A stretch of DNA of 64,000 bases from Hydractinia symbiolongicarpus. Taxonomy: Eukaryota > Cnidaria > Hydrozoa > Anthoathecata > Hydractiniidae. Position numbers and translations under genes: made by a program. The notes under the pieces are model-generated. The model was not told where the DNA came from, did no database searches, and was given only the letters and a program-made list of their open reading frames with translations. Position 1 is the stretch's first letter. Each line of letters begins with the position of its first letter. Positions 10,439-22,934 of the stretch are shown here, in pieces. Location: positions 6,510,001-6,574,000 of the forward strand of contig NC_079887.1 in assembly GCF_029227915.1 (NCBI RefSeq), in the 5' to 3' direction.

Positions 10439-13400
10439 TTACACATAGCTATTGCGTATCATTACCTTCATGGACTCTGATTTAGCCTTGGGTAATTTTT
10501 CTTCTAAATCGTTTAAACTAGCCTGGACACCGACAGGATTATGCCAAACCCGTATAGATCTGTCTGTTCCACCGGCCGATACTAGTTGTCTAGATTCTGA
10601 ATGCCATTTAAGATCAGTGATGTTACCTACGTAAGAAGGCTGCAAGGTTATATTAGGTAAAAAAAAGTTGAAAACAAACAAAAGATTAACACTACGTTTA
10701 CACTTGAAAACTTATACGGATTCAACGAAAGTAACCTGATTAAAAAACAACGTAATAATTTATCGGTAAAAAAGGCGACAAAAAGTGAGCAAATTTTTGC
10801 TATAAGTGACAGTTATTTTTTCCTGACCCACAATTTTGCTGATTTTTTTTTATCCGGCTTAATACAACTTGATTCACAAATTCGAATAAATTTGCTGAAG
10901 TGTAAACGCATTATTATATTAACTTGATTCATGAATTCGAATAAATCTGCTCAAGTGTAAACGCAGTACTATAGAACTTGATTCACGTATTCGAATAAAT
11001 TTGCTCAAGTGTAAGCGCAGTATTATAGTAACTTGATTCACGAATTTGAATAAATTTGCTCAAGTGTAAACACAGCACAAGCAAGCTAACGTTGCGAGCA
11101 ATGCAGAGACGTTGCAGAATATACTGTCATATAAAACATGGAATATAAACACTTACCTTGATGAACATCCGTCAACTCTTCACCTAGTTCTTGCGTGGTA
11201 GCATTGTATAGCTGTATAGACGTGCCTAACGCTAATGCTACTGTAAAGTAATCATGTGACAGTGCAATGTGAGTAGACATGCCATCTGGAGGGGGAGTAT
11301 ACGAACCAGTTTTCACAAGGTACGCATCTTGACCTTTAAGGTAATTTACTAAAAAAAGAACAAGTGAAATCTTAAGAAACAGGAGGTATGTAAAAGGAGT
11401 ACGTGTTGTATGTTAGTGTTGATTTTTCCAGATTAAAGAGAAAACTTCACCTGATTTGAAAAAAATGGTTTTAAATAAATAAATTTAATAGCGTCATAAC
11501 CTTGAGTTAGGATTAATTAAGTTGTTTAGACAAAAAATGTGACTGATGTTCCCTGTTTGCCGATATTCCCTGATCAGGCTAAAACTGATTTACTACTAGA
11601 CCTGTACGTGGTATTGGGGGAAAAAAAAGCACAACGTGACTACAGAATGAAGAAGTCAAATCGAATTAAGTGTAAGCAAACGCTATCCGGAGTTTGTCTT
11701 ACCATCTATATCCCATATCTTCCATGTTCCATCCTTTGACACAGTACCAACCCTAACAAAACAAAAGGGTGTAAATTCATTCCTTATCGAGAAGAGACCA
11801 ATTTATATTTGACAAGATAAAAACAGAATTACTATTATTGTGGCTCATATATACTGCATTTTTAGAATTCTAGTTTAATTTAATTTTAGCCCTAAGTCAT
11901 CTGAATTTGAAGAAATGGCAGGTAGGAGCCACCCTGTAACTTTTCTGCCAGTAAACTTATCAGGAATAAAACTGAATGTGTGTTGTGCAGGTCTTATAAC
12001 ACATAGTGAAGTTAACTTACCTTTTTGAGTCGTTAGTAAAAGAAAATGATAAAACACCAGCAGAGTGGCCCTTTAGTTCTAACACTTTGGATACCTACAA
12101 GATGAGGAAATATAAGTTATTTCTGAATAAAACGAAACTTACAGGAAATATGTTTTAACCCTAGCCGTCTTATTTTATGTATCCTACATAAAAGTCATTG
12201 AAAAACCGTGAAACACAATTTCAATAATTTTTTTTCTCAAAAATGATGAAATTTAGGATTTCCTAACGTCGAGAAAATTAGTTCTCGCAAAATTTAAATT
12301 TTATTATTAAAACTTCTCAAGAAAATTAGTTTTTGGAGAAAATTAATTCCGATAAGTTAAACTAAATGTTGTTAAAGTTAAGTGTTCTTTGTTAAAACGT
12401 TTCCCAGGACAGAAGTGTTCTTTGTTAAAACAGTTCCCAGGACAGAAGTGTTCTTTGTTAAAACAGTTCCCAGGACAGAAGTTTTCTTTGTTAAAACGTT
12501 TCCCAGGACAGAAGTTTTCTTTGTTAAAACGGTTCCCAGGACAGAAGTCTTTTTTGTTAAAACAGTTCCCAGGACAGAAGTGTTCTTTGTTAAAACAGTT
12601 CCCAGGACAGAAGTTTTCTTTGTTAAAACGTTTCCCAGGACAGAAGTTTTCTTTGTTAAAACAGTTCCCAGGACAGAAGTTTTTTTTGTTAAAACAGTTT
12701 ATGTTTTCTTGAAATTTATGCTACAAAATATAAACTGCAAAAATATTTAGCCAGTCAATAACTTAGGTTGTCAAGGAAAAAAAGTTCCATGACTTTTTCA
12801 TGAAAATCCTGTTTTCCATGACTTTTTCCAGACCAAATAAAATTCCATGACTTTCCCATGATTTCCAGAAATTCCAAGACTTGTGGCCACCCTGAGTACC
12901 CAGGACAGAAGTTTTTTTTGTTAAAACAGTTGCCAGGACAGAAGTTTTTTTTGTTAAAACGTTTCCCAGGACAGAAGTTTTCTTTGTTAAAAAAGTTCCC
13001 AGGACAGAAGTTTTCTTTGTTAAAACAGTTCCCAGGACAGCAGTTTTTTTTGTTAAAACGTTTCCCAGGACAAAAGTTTTCTTTGTTAAAACAGTTCCCA
13101 GGACAGAAGTTTTCTTTGTTAAAACAGTTCCCAGGACAGAAGTTTTCTTTGTTAAAACGTTCCCAGGACAGAAGTGTTCTGTTATTTTTGCAAATAAGAA
13201 AAGCAACTTTCTACTTCGAAAGGGTCAGCGATTTTCATAGTTTTACATGCAGAAGGAAAACCATGACATTAAAAGAAGCTTTTAATACTTCACTGACTTA
13301 TAATGAATTAAATAAAGGAAAAAAAACACTTTATATAAGTATTTGTAACGACGTTTTGGCCGTTGACGGCCATTCTTAAGAAGGTACAAATTTTAAACCA

Positions 13401-16400
13401 AATTCCGATATATTTACAAATCGATGACAGCATATTTGGATTTAGAAATAAAGGACAGCTTCTTTATCCATACGGACAAACCTATCATCAATAAAAACTT
13501 TGCATCGATGCCTTTGTACCTATTTTCAGATACCATTTTATAGCGTTGTCCATAAAAGTTAAATTTGTTGGAGAATCAAAAATGCGTGTGTTCCTGTAAA
13601 ATTCACACAATTCGTATATACATTGAAGTTTGTAATGAATATTTTATCAGAAAAGCGTTAATATCTCAACTGTTTAAAGTTAAAGGAGAAATTTGTTTAG
13701 TTTATTTAACAGAGCTCAAACAAACACACACATGTATGCAGACACACGCAAATATTTAGCGAAAACCTTTGCAATATTCACCTTTTTTTTCTCAGAAAAT
13801 TACTTTTCCTATATATAGTAATCTTAGTAAACGAAAAGTGGACCTCTGTACATTCCATGAAAACTGAACTGAAAACATAAAACACAATAAGAAACATCAA
13901 GAAAAAAGCCAAACCCAATTACACAGAATAAGATTTCAAAACAGACCTGTTGAAATTCACCATTACTCTTGTTGAAACCAACATTCCATATCTTGACATC
14001 TGATGTAAACCCTGCACCAAAATAGTCACAATCGTTATCAAACAAAGTGGGGAAATTAGCACTTGTACTAACAAAAAGTTATATATTATGAGGTGAATAA
14101 AGTAGACAAAGAATAACACATAAACAAACTAACCGCAAGCAGCCACAAGATTGCCACAAGGAGATATTGATACTAAGCTATTGTATACAAGTAAAGTATC
14201 AATTTTTTCCAAAACATCACCTACAAAAATAAAAATGATGACTATGTACATTATTTTTTTATTATTATTTATTTCACAGAGAAGTAAAAACATCCTTGAA
14301 ACACTATACATTCATGTAAGATAGCACGCAAAATCATTGATCACATTAAACTAAATCAGTAGCTAGTCCTTACTATCAATACTTGGTAAACTCCCTCCCT
14401 GGCATTATTTTTCACATGTGATTTGATGGTGGGGCTTATAGAGAGGTATGACTTAATATTGGTAACTTTAGAATAGTACTACCAAAAATATTTTCTAATT
14501 TGATGTTTATTATCGTTTCATCTCACATTTTCACAAAAACTGTTTGCACATCTAATTAATATAACCTCAACGACAGCAGAAACACATCCTCTAAATAGGG
14601 CAAAGACAAAATCATGCATAAAAAAAAGACTTAAGTATCAAGATCACCTTTTAATGACCAAATAATGATCTGAGTATCTTTATCAGCTGACATAATAAAT
14701 TTCCCAGTAGATGATATTTCAGCATTGAGTATGTCTCCTTTATGTTGCGAAGGAAAGTCAAATTCTTGTCTGACTGCAATGGAAGAATTTCCTTCATCTT
14801 TCTTTTTATTTATTTTGTATACTCTTATGGTTTTAAGAAGACCAAGTGAGACAATAAAAGCTCTGAAATAAATGTCACAACACAATCTTGAGAATCAACT
14901 TAAAATGCACATGTTGAACAAATTATTGCAATTGTGGTGGTATAGTTAAGCCCTTATTCAAAAATTTGAATTTAACGACATCCACTTAGCTATAATAGTT
15001 TTTTTTTTATTTTAATTTATTTTGCCCCCTTTCCCCCCCCCCAAATAGCAGCATAACCAGTTAGCAAGTTAAGGTATTTTAAAATTTTCTTTTCCGTCAT
15101 GACATATAATTGCATTGACAAATATTTATTACAAATCTTGATGTCATACATCTTTTCCCACTTGCAAAACCTGGGAATATTTTTATATTTCTTTATTTGT
15201 GAAAGTTTATGTCAAAAATATCATGATTTTTTGGTGACAAAAGTCTGTGCTTGTGAATTATTTTTATTAATTTTATATATAATAATTTTCACAAATCCTA
15301 ATCTTACAAGTGATGAAGAGAATTACTAATATGTATTAGTCCAAAAGTTAAAAAAAAATGCTGGACTGACCTTGAGTCCGGACTAAATGATATAGATGTT
15401 GCGTGGTCGAATTCCACATTCACTCTTGAATATCTAAGAAGAAAGTGTCATTATATTGATACGGAAGAACATATTTCAATGTTTTCGTTATGAAACAAAA
15501 AAATTTGGCTATGTAAACCGTTTACAATTGCATATCGGGCCATTTCTTGAGATTAGCAATCACACACCTTAATAATTTTGTGTGTAAAGCTGCGCACGTG
15601 GGATCTTAGAAGATAAATTTGAAAGAAAAGAAATAATAACAAATTCATAAAAAATTCATTTAGAACTGTTTTGGAATGGACACCAACTGTTGTGCAAGTT
15701 CTAGGAATTTTCATACAGAAAAACAATATGTAAATGCAAATTACATAAATGATGGAAAGTTGAACATTGGTAATGATAATATTTAATACTAGTCGATAAA
15801 GCACATGGAAAAATCCACTATGGTTGAAGAACAATGGAAAAATAGGTTGCTTTAGATTTTTTGCTGACGTTAACAGTGCATATACAAAAAGAAAATTGGT
15901 GAAATATAGTCATTCGTTGTCTGTAAGGTGTAGAGGTTGAAACGTTGATCAAAATAATGTATAGTATCGTATGTTTTTGACAAACCCTTAAAATTTTGCT
16001 GAAGACAGCAAAGTCCCTACCAAAAGTTCCAAAAAAAGATAGATCTTGAAATGCTGATTAAGAAAATGTGTAGGAGCATGAACTTTTGACAAACGGTTGC
16101 AGAGATATTGGGGCTTGAAGGTTTTGTCATAACGTCATCAACCCGTCCATTCCGAAAGGATTCAGGGTCTCAGGTTTGGGAAACTTATCCAAATTGGTCC
16201 CAGGTGGTCCCTTGTTACCCACACGGTGAAAAATCGTTGACGTCACCACCTCGTTTCCAAGTTATTTGGCCTTAAAGTTTTAAGTGCACTGTAACGGCTT
16301 CATTAATTTAATATAGGATATTGACGTAAAAGTAGTGTTATTAACGTTGCGCCGTAACGTCAAAAAATTAAACATATTAGACATGCATTTTTCGGTTACT

Positions 16401-19400
16401 TCAAAGAAAATTTCGGTAAGATCAAAGGAAAATGAACATATCCACTTTGCCTGTTACAGAGACTCAGAACTACAATGCTAAAGATGGATCATAAAAATAT
16501 TACTAAAATAACTACTAGAAAAAGCCCATGAAAAATACGTTTAGGCATCTGTTATTTAAATTTTGAATTTTACACCTGATAAGGGATGTGCTTTAAAACT
16601 TTATCAATTATAAAGATAAATTGATTAAGATAAATTTTTTTGCAAAAAGGACACTCGTTTGCTTGTCCTATTTTATTACTTCACATTTTCGACAAATTTC
16701 TGAATTTTTATATTTCGAAATCGCTTGTGCAAGCATAATTATTAAGCTTTGGACGCGTGATTTATTGCATAGGTACTTTTTTTTATTATTGATACCCTAC
16801 CAACAATGTACATACTCACTTGTGATCTTTTAAGACAAAATCTTTAACATTCCACAACCTAGCTGTGCGATCTAAACATCAATAAGACAGGTCATGTGCA
16901 AAAATACCTTCTTTTTAACATAGACTAAGAAACATTAAAGTATATATTCTATATGTCCTGCAGAGTATGTGCCAAAAATATCCAGCTACGATCAGTTTAA
17001 TTATAACATCAGCACAGTAAAAATCTAAAGTTTGGGCTGATATAAAAAGGGAAAACTTTAGAATTAAAAAAAATGATTGAACTTGGAGTATCACGCAAAA
17101 AAATCAGGATGAATTAATAATATCACATATACCATAAACATAAGGCCATTCAAGGTAATCTTTCGTTCATTGTCATTTTTATGATTAACTACAAATGTGG
17201 GATGCAACATTTATTTGATTATTTTCAAAAAATATATAGCTTAGCTCGATATCCCCACAATGTGCTTTAATGCATTAAATTATATCTGATAAACTTTTTA
17301 CCTCATCCTGTTATTCTTTTATAGTTTTTAGTTACATCCAACACAATAAATTTGGATAATGAACAAGACGACGAAAAAGTTATACCAAGGTTTGTTAAAA
17401 AAATAGTGTCATGGTTTCGCATATGCACAATGTTTCTTTATGCGCACGCTCTTGACATTACACACCTCAGCCCTTCAAATTAACAAAAATGTTCAAAGGC
17501 AAAAAATTCCGAGCATTACAATCAGCTTATGGCAAAACAAAAATCACAATGGCACATGGGAAGTATCATACACGCAAAAAATAAGCCAAAAACAATGAAA
17601 AAAAGAAATTATTTTTTTCTAGAGCATGCTCCAACAACAATGCCTGAACATTAAAAGCTTTTAGTGAAAAAAAGATTTTATTTTTGCACTTATCTACGCT
17701 CCAACTACATTAAAACAGGTTTATAACCAATGGTGGTTAAAATAAATTTATTCAATTAAATGCAATTGTTTGTGGCATCGAAATCTAATACTTTCAAACA
17801 TTTTTTTCTTCTTCAATACTTTTAAATTCAAGTGTTTTAAAAATTTACTTATCACCACAGGGGTGCGTGATCATCACGTCTGTTAGGAAAGTATGATCGC
17901 TAGGATTTTTAAAAAATAAAACAATCTAATGGTAATCAGGTTTAAAAACATTATTAAAGCACTGGCATGGTTGTTTTTTGGAAAAAATAATATAACTCAA
18001 AAATATTTTGACAATTATATTGTTATATATTAAAGTGATTTTCATCATCGTTGTCATCATAAGCTGATATTTGTTCCACAAGTAGTTACAAATTTTAATT
18101 AATGTCTCCATATACAACATTATCATATGGATTGAAATTTCCGGCTGTGAACATAAATGGAGCTTATACCATGTTTGTTGTCAACATCAAAACAGCAAAC
18201 TCTGGCAAAAGAATTTTGGTATTTAACATTGTCATTTTTTTTAATTTTATATTTTAAGGTCACTTCGCTTTTAAAATTATAGAAGCTTGGAGCGTACGAT
18301 TTATCGCACGCCATAAAGCACGCTGTAGAAATCTCTATGGGGTGCGGTTGCAATCACTCATCATGCAGGTTATGGTGTGCAAAGGGAGGCCCTCAGGACA
18401 TTTATGCCTGAGTATTCTTTCCTTAGTAGAAGATGAAGGTATACACACAAAAATGTTTTTTTCTTAGAAAATCAACTGAAATGCAGGATTTTTGTTTAAA
18501 ATTTAGATATGGCAATTAGATAGATAAATAGATGTCCATATTTTACATAGCTAGCCTCACAAATATCGAGAGATATACCCTGTTTATTGTTCCCAAGAGG
18601 GGCCATGGCTTAGATGGAGAGTCCTAAGGTATTTAATGCTCATTTTGAGCTACACAGACCCAATTAGGGCCCACGCTTTACTAGACAACTCCTGGCAACA
18701 TAATGGCCCACACAGTGTGCCATCTCCCCATTTCCCTCACATGGCTTCGATTAACACGAGGCTATGGTAACATTTACTCGCCCATGTTAAATCGTCGTCG
18801 AGAGGCACAGAGTACGAGTGCTATAACCACCAATCTACGGCACCACAATTGACGATCAATTAAAGATTAACTATGAATGACCTAAAATGAGGCTAAATGA
18901 GGAAAAGCATATAGTGGCTGTGCTCAAAATACATTATGCTTACAAACCAAGTGTATTGTACCATGCCAAAAATCTGATTTTTTTATCATGAAAAGTCTTT
19001 TCATATTTCCCAATTTTAGGCTGAATTCTAAACCTTGATAAATGATTTGTGATCTGACGATGGATAAAACAATTCCACACCTTGATTACAAAATTAGCAT
19101 TAGGGGCATGATTTTGATTTACTCATAAAAAATAACAAATGACCCCTAATTCCGGAAAACAGGTAAGTTAGGTGTTATCAGGAGAATTAAGCATTCTATT
19201 AGAAAAACAGGATTTTCTTCAAAGTGAAGTTCTTTTCTTAAACTCAAGTTAAAATCTAAAAAAAAAATTTGATGTCTTTTCCTACAAAATTCATGTCGTC
19301 ACTGAGCACATGCGTAAGAGATGGTAAATTTTTTAAACCATCAATTTTTACTTTATAATCTTGCAGGTTACAAGTTTGAAAAAATGCACACTGTTGTAGA

Positions 19401-20859
19401 TTAAATATTCAAATTTAAAAAGAATAATCTATTTAATTAATTTTAAAAAAGAAGAAGAGCACACATGCCTCTGTGATAAATAAAGAATTCCTTTTGGTAA
19501 TAGCTGCCTCCCGTAACGGAAGCACGAAATTTAATATATAAAGGACGGGCTAACCCGTGGATCTTTCCATGGGCTAACAACTAGTCTCTATTATAATAGC
19601 CGCATTTTGTCTGTGTGTTCAAAAGGGTTACCGTGCCTGTTACGGAAACACGAAATGTAATATGTAAAGGAGGGGCAACCCGGTAGTTTTTTCCACGGGC
19701 CAATGACTAGTATACAAATATTGTATAAGATTGAGAGTGCAAAGTATACACCTTTACGATAATTCAATTGTACATGCGTTCCAACGGCTCTCCATCGTTC
19801 TACAATATCGGCAAAAAGGAGGTAAAAATTGTGTTTTTATGAGAGTTTCTTAGAGACGAAACTGTGTTTTCTCCAGTTATTTAACTTCCGTTGTATCAAT
19901 GTCTTTTAAATTTTCAGGAAACGTTAATAATAATAAGATACAACTTATGTGTACTTTTCATTAAAAACAAAACGCAGCAAGAAAAGTTATCATGAAAAAA
20001 CGTGTTTTCTCCTTAATAAACTCTTATAAAAGTGGAATGTTTACCTCCTCTGATTGCAAAATAAGCTGCGATGGAGTGTTAGTTTTCCCGAATTACTGTA
20101 AAGGTGTATTAACTTGAACATAAGTTGTGTCACAGAACTCCATATTGTAAAAGTTCTTTTGATTATGTTATGGCGACTACCATTATCAATTCGTATGCCA
20201 GAAAATTGGGGTAAATTAAATTTTTTAAAAAGAATTATTATTTTAAAGGAAACATACAGCTTTCAAAATATTTCACAATAAAAATATATAGCTAGCTAGA
20301 GGGCTTAATAATGTCCTTTAAAAGTCGCCAAAGCTTGCCCATCGTCTCATTTGTTAGTGATCTGTAATGAATGTGATTGCTAAAATAAAGCTCTGGGCTT
20401 TTAAATGTACCAAAATAGCAGTCATATTAAAACTATCTTGTAGAAAGTAGAATTTAATTTTATTGGTTCTTGGAGTCATTTTTTTCCCTCCCTGACTGAG
20501 AATTTTTTTTTACCTTCAGCACATGATGCCATAAACTTTCCATTACTGCTAAAATCAATCTTTAATACAGTTCCTGTATGTCCTTTTAATGAGGCAACGA
20601 GCAATGGATGAGATACGCCACTACTGTCTTTGTTGCTTGGTTTCTTTTTCTGAAAAGATTTAGTTGCTGTTGTTTTTGAGGGTTTGTTAGTTGATTCGTC
20701 ATTTGCAAAAGAATTTTTGGGTACTGGTTCATTTGCATCATTAATTTGGATTTTACTTTTATAAAATATGAGATAAAATACTATTCCTAAGGCCCCTGCA
20801 ATCGTTGTCAAGATTGCGACAGACAAGAAACTTAAATTATCGTCGTATTCTTCTGCCAT
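10439..20859 (-). CDS. TBL2: TBL2, ER-anchored WD-repeat protein (10 exons)
   Basis: Transducin beta-like 2. In vertebrates it is an ER membrane protein that binds PERK during ER stress and supports ATF4 translation. Coding exons (minus strand, 5' to 3'): 20859-20514, 16871-16820, 15433-15371, 14862-14648, 14220-14134, 14011-13947, 12094-12021, 11752-11703, 11348-11157, 10626-10439. All have GT-AG borders, and the phases join to 443 codons plus stop; human TBL2 is 447 aa. The N-terminus has one membrane segment (about residues 10-32) and then a basic Ser/Lys linker. WD-repeat matches along the protein include SSNGKFMASCAEG, DRTARLWNVKDF, STGKFIMSADKDTQIIIWSL, SPCGNLVAACGFTSDVKIW, VSKDGTWKIWDID and GTDRSIRVWHNP. 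The last exon's acceptor is fixed by phase, since the alternative at the upstream CAG gives a stop. Introns carry a SINE and a 33-bp minisatellite. The start is the first ATG before the membrane segment. A decayed copy of exon 1 lies upstream. Confidence 0.95.
12380..12700. repeat. 33-bp minisatellite, block 1 (TBL2 intron)
   Basis: About ten tandem units of roughly 33 bases, containing TTCCCAGGACAGAAG and TTTGTTAAAAC. Because 33 is a multiple of three and the unit has few stops, long spurious frames appear on both strands. It lies in the intron between the TBL2 exons at 13947-14011 and 12021-12094. Confidence 0.9.
12772..12897 (-). mobile_element. hAT-like non-autonomous element fragment
   Basis: On the minus strand it starts CAGGGTGGCCACAAGTC, a hAT-type terminal sequence, and continues with the phrases GAAATCATGGGAAAG and AAAGTCATGGAA repeated. 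It separates the two minisatellite blocks. It may be the seed of that array or an insertion into it. The classification is by terminal pattern only. Confidence 0.45.
12898..13180. repeat. 33-bp minisatellite, block 2 (TBL2 intron)
   Basis: About nine more units of the same 33-base repeat as 12380-12700, in the same orientation, with slightly more variation (for example CAGCAG for CAGAAG). Together with block 1 and the hAT-like piece it makes an 800-bp array. Confidence 0.9.
15900..16270. repeat. Dispersed repeat, copy 1
   Basis: The segment around 16140-16260 (GGTCTCAGGTTTGGGAAAC, TTGTTACCCACACGGTGAAA, CACCTCGTTTCC) matches, in reverse complement, 47430-47550. This is an interspersed repeat of unknown class in a TBL2 intron. 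No coding sequence was seen in it. Confidence 0.5.
18517..18846 (-). mobile_element. tRNA-derived SINE, family A, copy 1
   Basis: Read on the minus strand: a tRNA-like head (GGTGGTTATAGCACTCGTACT), a body (GTTACCATAGCC, ATGGCACACTGTGTGGGCC, TGAGCATTAAATAC), and a tail of TATC-type repeats at 18517-18533. This copy lacks about 22 bases covering the B box that the copy at 21483-21840 still has, so it should not be transcribed by pol III now. It lies in TBL2 intron 1. Confidence 0.75.
19495..19720. repeat. Tandem pair of a dispersed repeat
   Basis: Two similar stretches (about 19510-19590 and 19640-19715), each with GTTACGGAAACACGAAAT-like sequence, then 'AAAGGA(C/G)GGGC..AACCCG', and ending '..CACGGGCCAA.GACTAGT'. 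Related ends occur at 5440-5580 and 47560-47590. Element class unknown; no coding sequence. Confidence 0.45.
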
Positions 20860-20988
20860 CTTGTTTGCAATGTGTTCGCATGTGTGCTAAAACCCAGAAC
20901 TGTGTGTTGTGACAATGAACGGCAGGGGGGTGGGGGGGGGGGGGGGGCGGAATCAAAAGCGCCTTGTGCAAACCAGACGAAGGAGCCG
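20192..20988. repeat. Tandem segmental duplication, proximal copy
   Basis: About 797 bases holding TBL2 exon 1, its 5' flank and part of intron 1. The stretch is repeated directly from 20989. This copy has the intact ATG and donor site, so it is taken as the working one. A run of 13 G within 20927-20947 lies in the TBL2 5' flank. Confidence 0.85.
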
Positions 20989-22155
20989 CGTATGCCAGAA
21001 AATGGGGGTAAATTAGTTTTTTTAAAAAAAATTATTATTTTAAAGGAAACATACAGCTTTCAAAATATATTTCACAATAAAAATATATAGCTAGCTAGAC
21101 GGCTTAATATTCTCCTTTAAAAGTCGCGAAAGCTCGCCCATCGTCTAATTTGTTAGTGATCTGTCATGAATGTGACTGCTAAAATAAAGCTCTGGGCTTT
21201 AACTGTACCAAAATAGCAGTCATATTAAAACTATCTTGTAGAAAGTAGAATTTGATTTTATTGCAGTCATGTTTTTCCCTCCCTGACTGAGATTTTTTTT
21301 TTTACCTTCAGCACATGATGCCATAAACTTTCCATATTACTGCTAAAACCAATCTTTAATACAGTTCCTGTATGTCCTTTTAATGAGGCAAGGAGCAATG
21401 GATGAGATACGCCACTACTGTCTTTGTTGCTTGGTTTCTTTTTCTGAAAAGATTTAGTTGCTGTTAGGGTTAGGGTTTAGTTGCATGGCGCCGTATATTA
21501 GTGGTTATAGCTCTCGTACTCTGTGCGGGAGACCGGGGTTCGATTCCTCTTGACGGCGATTCAACATGGGCGAGTGAATGTTACCATAGCCCCGGGTTAA
21601 CCCAAGCCAAGTGAGGGAAATTGGGAAGATGGCACACTGTGTGGGCCGTTGGATGTTGCCGGGAGTTGTCTAGTAGAGCGCGGGCTCTAATTGGGTCTGC
21701 GTAGCTCAAAATGAGCATTAAATACTCTAGGACTCTCCATCTACGCCATGGCCCCTCCTGGAAATAATAGGCAGGGTATATCCCTCGATATTTGTGAGGC
21801 TAGCCATGTAAAATATGCACATCTATCTATCTATCTATCTGTTGTTTTTTGAGGTTTGTTAGTTGATTTGTCATTTGCAAAAGAATTTTTGGGTACTGGT
21901 TCATTTGCATCATTAACTTGGATTTTACTTTTATAAAATATGAGATAAAATACTATTCCTAAGGCCCCTGCAATCGTTGTCAAGATTGCGACAGACAAGA
22001 AACTTAAATTATCGTCGTATTCTTCTGCCGTCTTGTTTGCAATGTGTTCGCATGTGTGCTAAAACCCAGAACTGTGTGTTGTGACAATGAACGGCAGGGG
22101 GGGAGGGGTGGGGGCGGAATCAAAAGCGCCTTGTGCAAACCAGACGAAGGAGCCG
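20989..22155 (-). pseudogene. Decayed duplicate of TBL2 exon 1 and promoter
   Basis: The distal copy of the tandem duplication, in the same orientation as TBL2. It keeps most of the exon 1 sequence and the splice donor, but the start ATG is ACG (minus strand, near 22030). A 2-base insertion (CCATATTACTG against CCATTACTG, near 21334) breaks the frame, and a SINE of about 370 bases (21464-21840) splits the linker-coding part. It lies between working TBL2 and thioredoxin. It could still act as an upstream promoter or 5' exon, which the sequence cannot show. Confidence 0.85.
21483..21840 (+). mobile_element. tRNA-derived SINE, family A, copy 2
   Basis: An intact tRNA-like head with A-box-like TAGTGGTTATAGC and B box GGGTTCGATTCC. 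The body is shared with 18517-18846, and the tail ATCTATCTATCTATCTATC is followed by TGTTGTTTTTTG. Comparison with the uninterrupted proximal copy (GTTGCTGTTGTTTTTGAGG) shows it went in after GTTGCTGTT, with a short repeat of TGTT at both ends. Two telomere-type units (TTAGGGTTAGGG) sit at its 5' junction. The insertion is younger than the duplication. Confidence 0.85.
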
Positions 22156-22934
22156 CATACACCTTCCACGATAGCCCCTATGGCTCACTTATCTTCCAAT
22201 TTAATAACACTTCTCTTTTACGATCCAAATAGTTTTCTTCTGTAGGCTTACAATTCTCTTCTGCACTTAACGCTTTTCTACATGGCTCCAAACTTTCTCT
22301 TAACAACTAAATTAAAAATCTGGTCCGCAATTTTACATCCATGATGATCTGTATGCATTTTTATATTTTTCGCAGGAAGTATGCCTGGCTAACACGTGCG
22401 CAATTTTTCTTTAGGTGCTTTATTAGGAAGGAAAAGTGAGCCATCATAAGGGCATCATAATTATTTCTAATCATTCTAGAACAAGTTTTCATAAATTATC
22501 TCTCATCATGGGCGTTTATGGTACTTGCGCGCGCGATAAAAATCAAAATTTTTGACTGAGGCGCAAACTTGCTTTAAAAACAGAGCTATGGAAAAAAACG
22601 TAGATGTATTCGTAATAATAAATTCTTATATTATCAAGAAGACCACATGGCATAAGATTTTTTTTTATTTTTCCTATTTTTATGTCAGAATTTACGGCAG
22701 CGGCGCGGAAGCATAAGTTGGTTTAGCAGTATCATCACAACAGTGCGCTTTTTTGTTATGTACGTGAGGCCAGGGTATTAAAAATTGCTGTGTCACGTTT
22801 TTATTTGGCTCGAACATTCTTTTGCCCCGTCACCCAACTTGCACCGCTATAAATACCAATTTCGATTTGATAAAACGACATTGAAAGACTTCAGAAGAAT
22901 TTTTAAGAAAGCAGAGCTCAAATAATATTGAAAT

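Noticed and set aside
12763-13206. Long open frames on both strands with FFVKTVPRTEV- and TKKTSVLGT-type repeats
   Set aside because: Products of the stop-free 33-bp minisatellite within a TBL2 intron. No unique coding flank and no consistent strand.
21483-21560. tRNA gene at the B box GGTTCGATTCC
   Set aside because: The acceptor stem and anticodon arm do not fold as a tRNA, and the body is shared with a second repeat copy. It is a SINE head.
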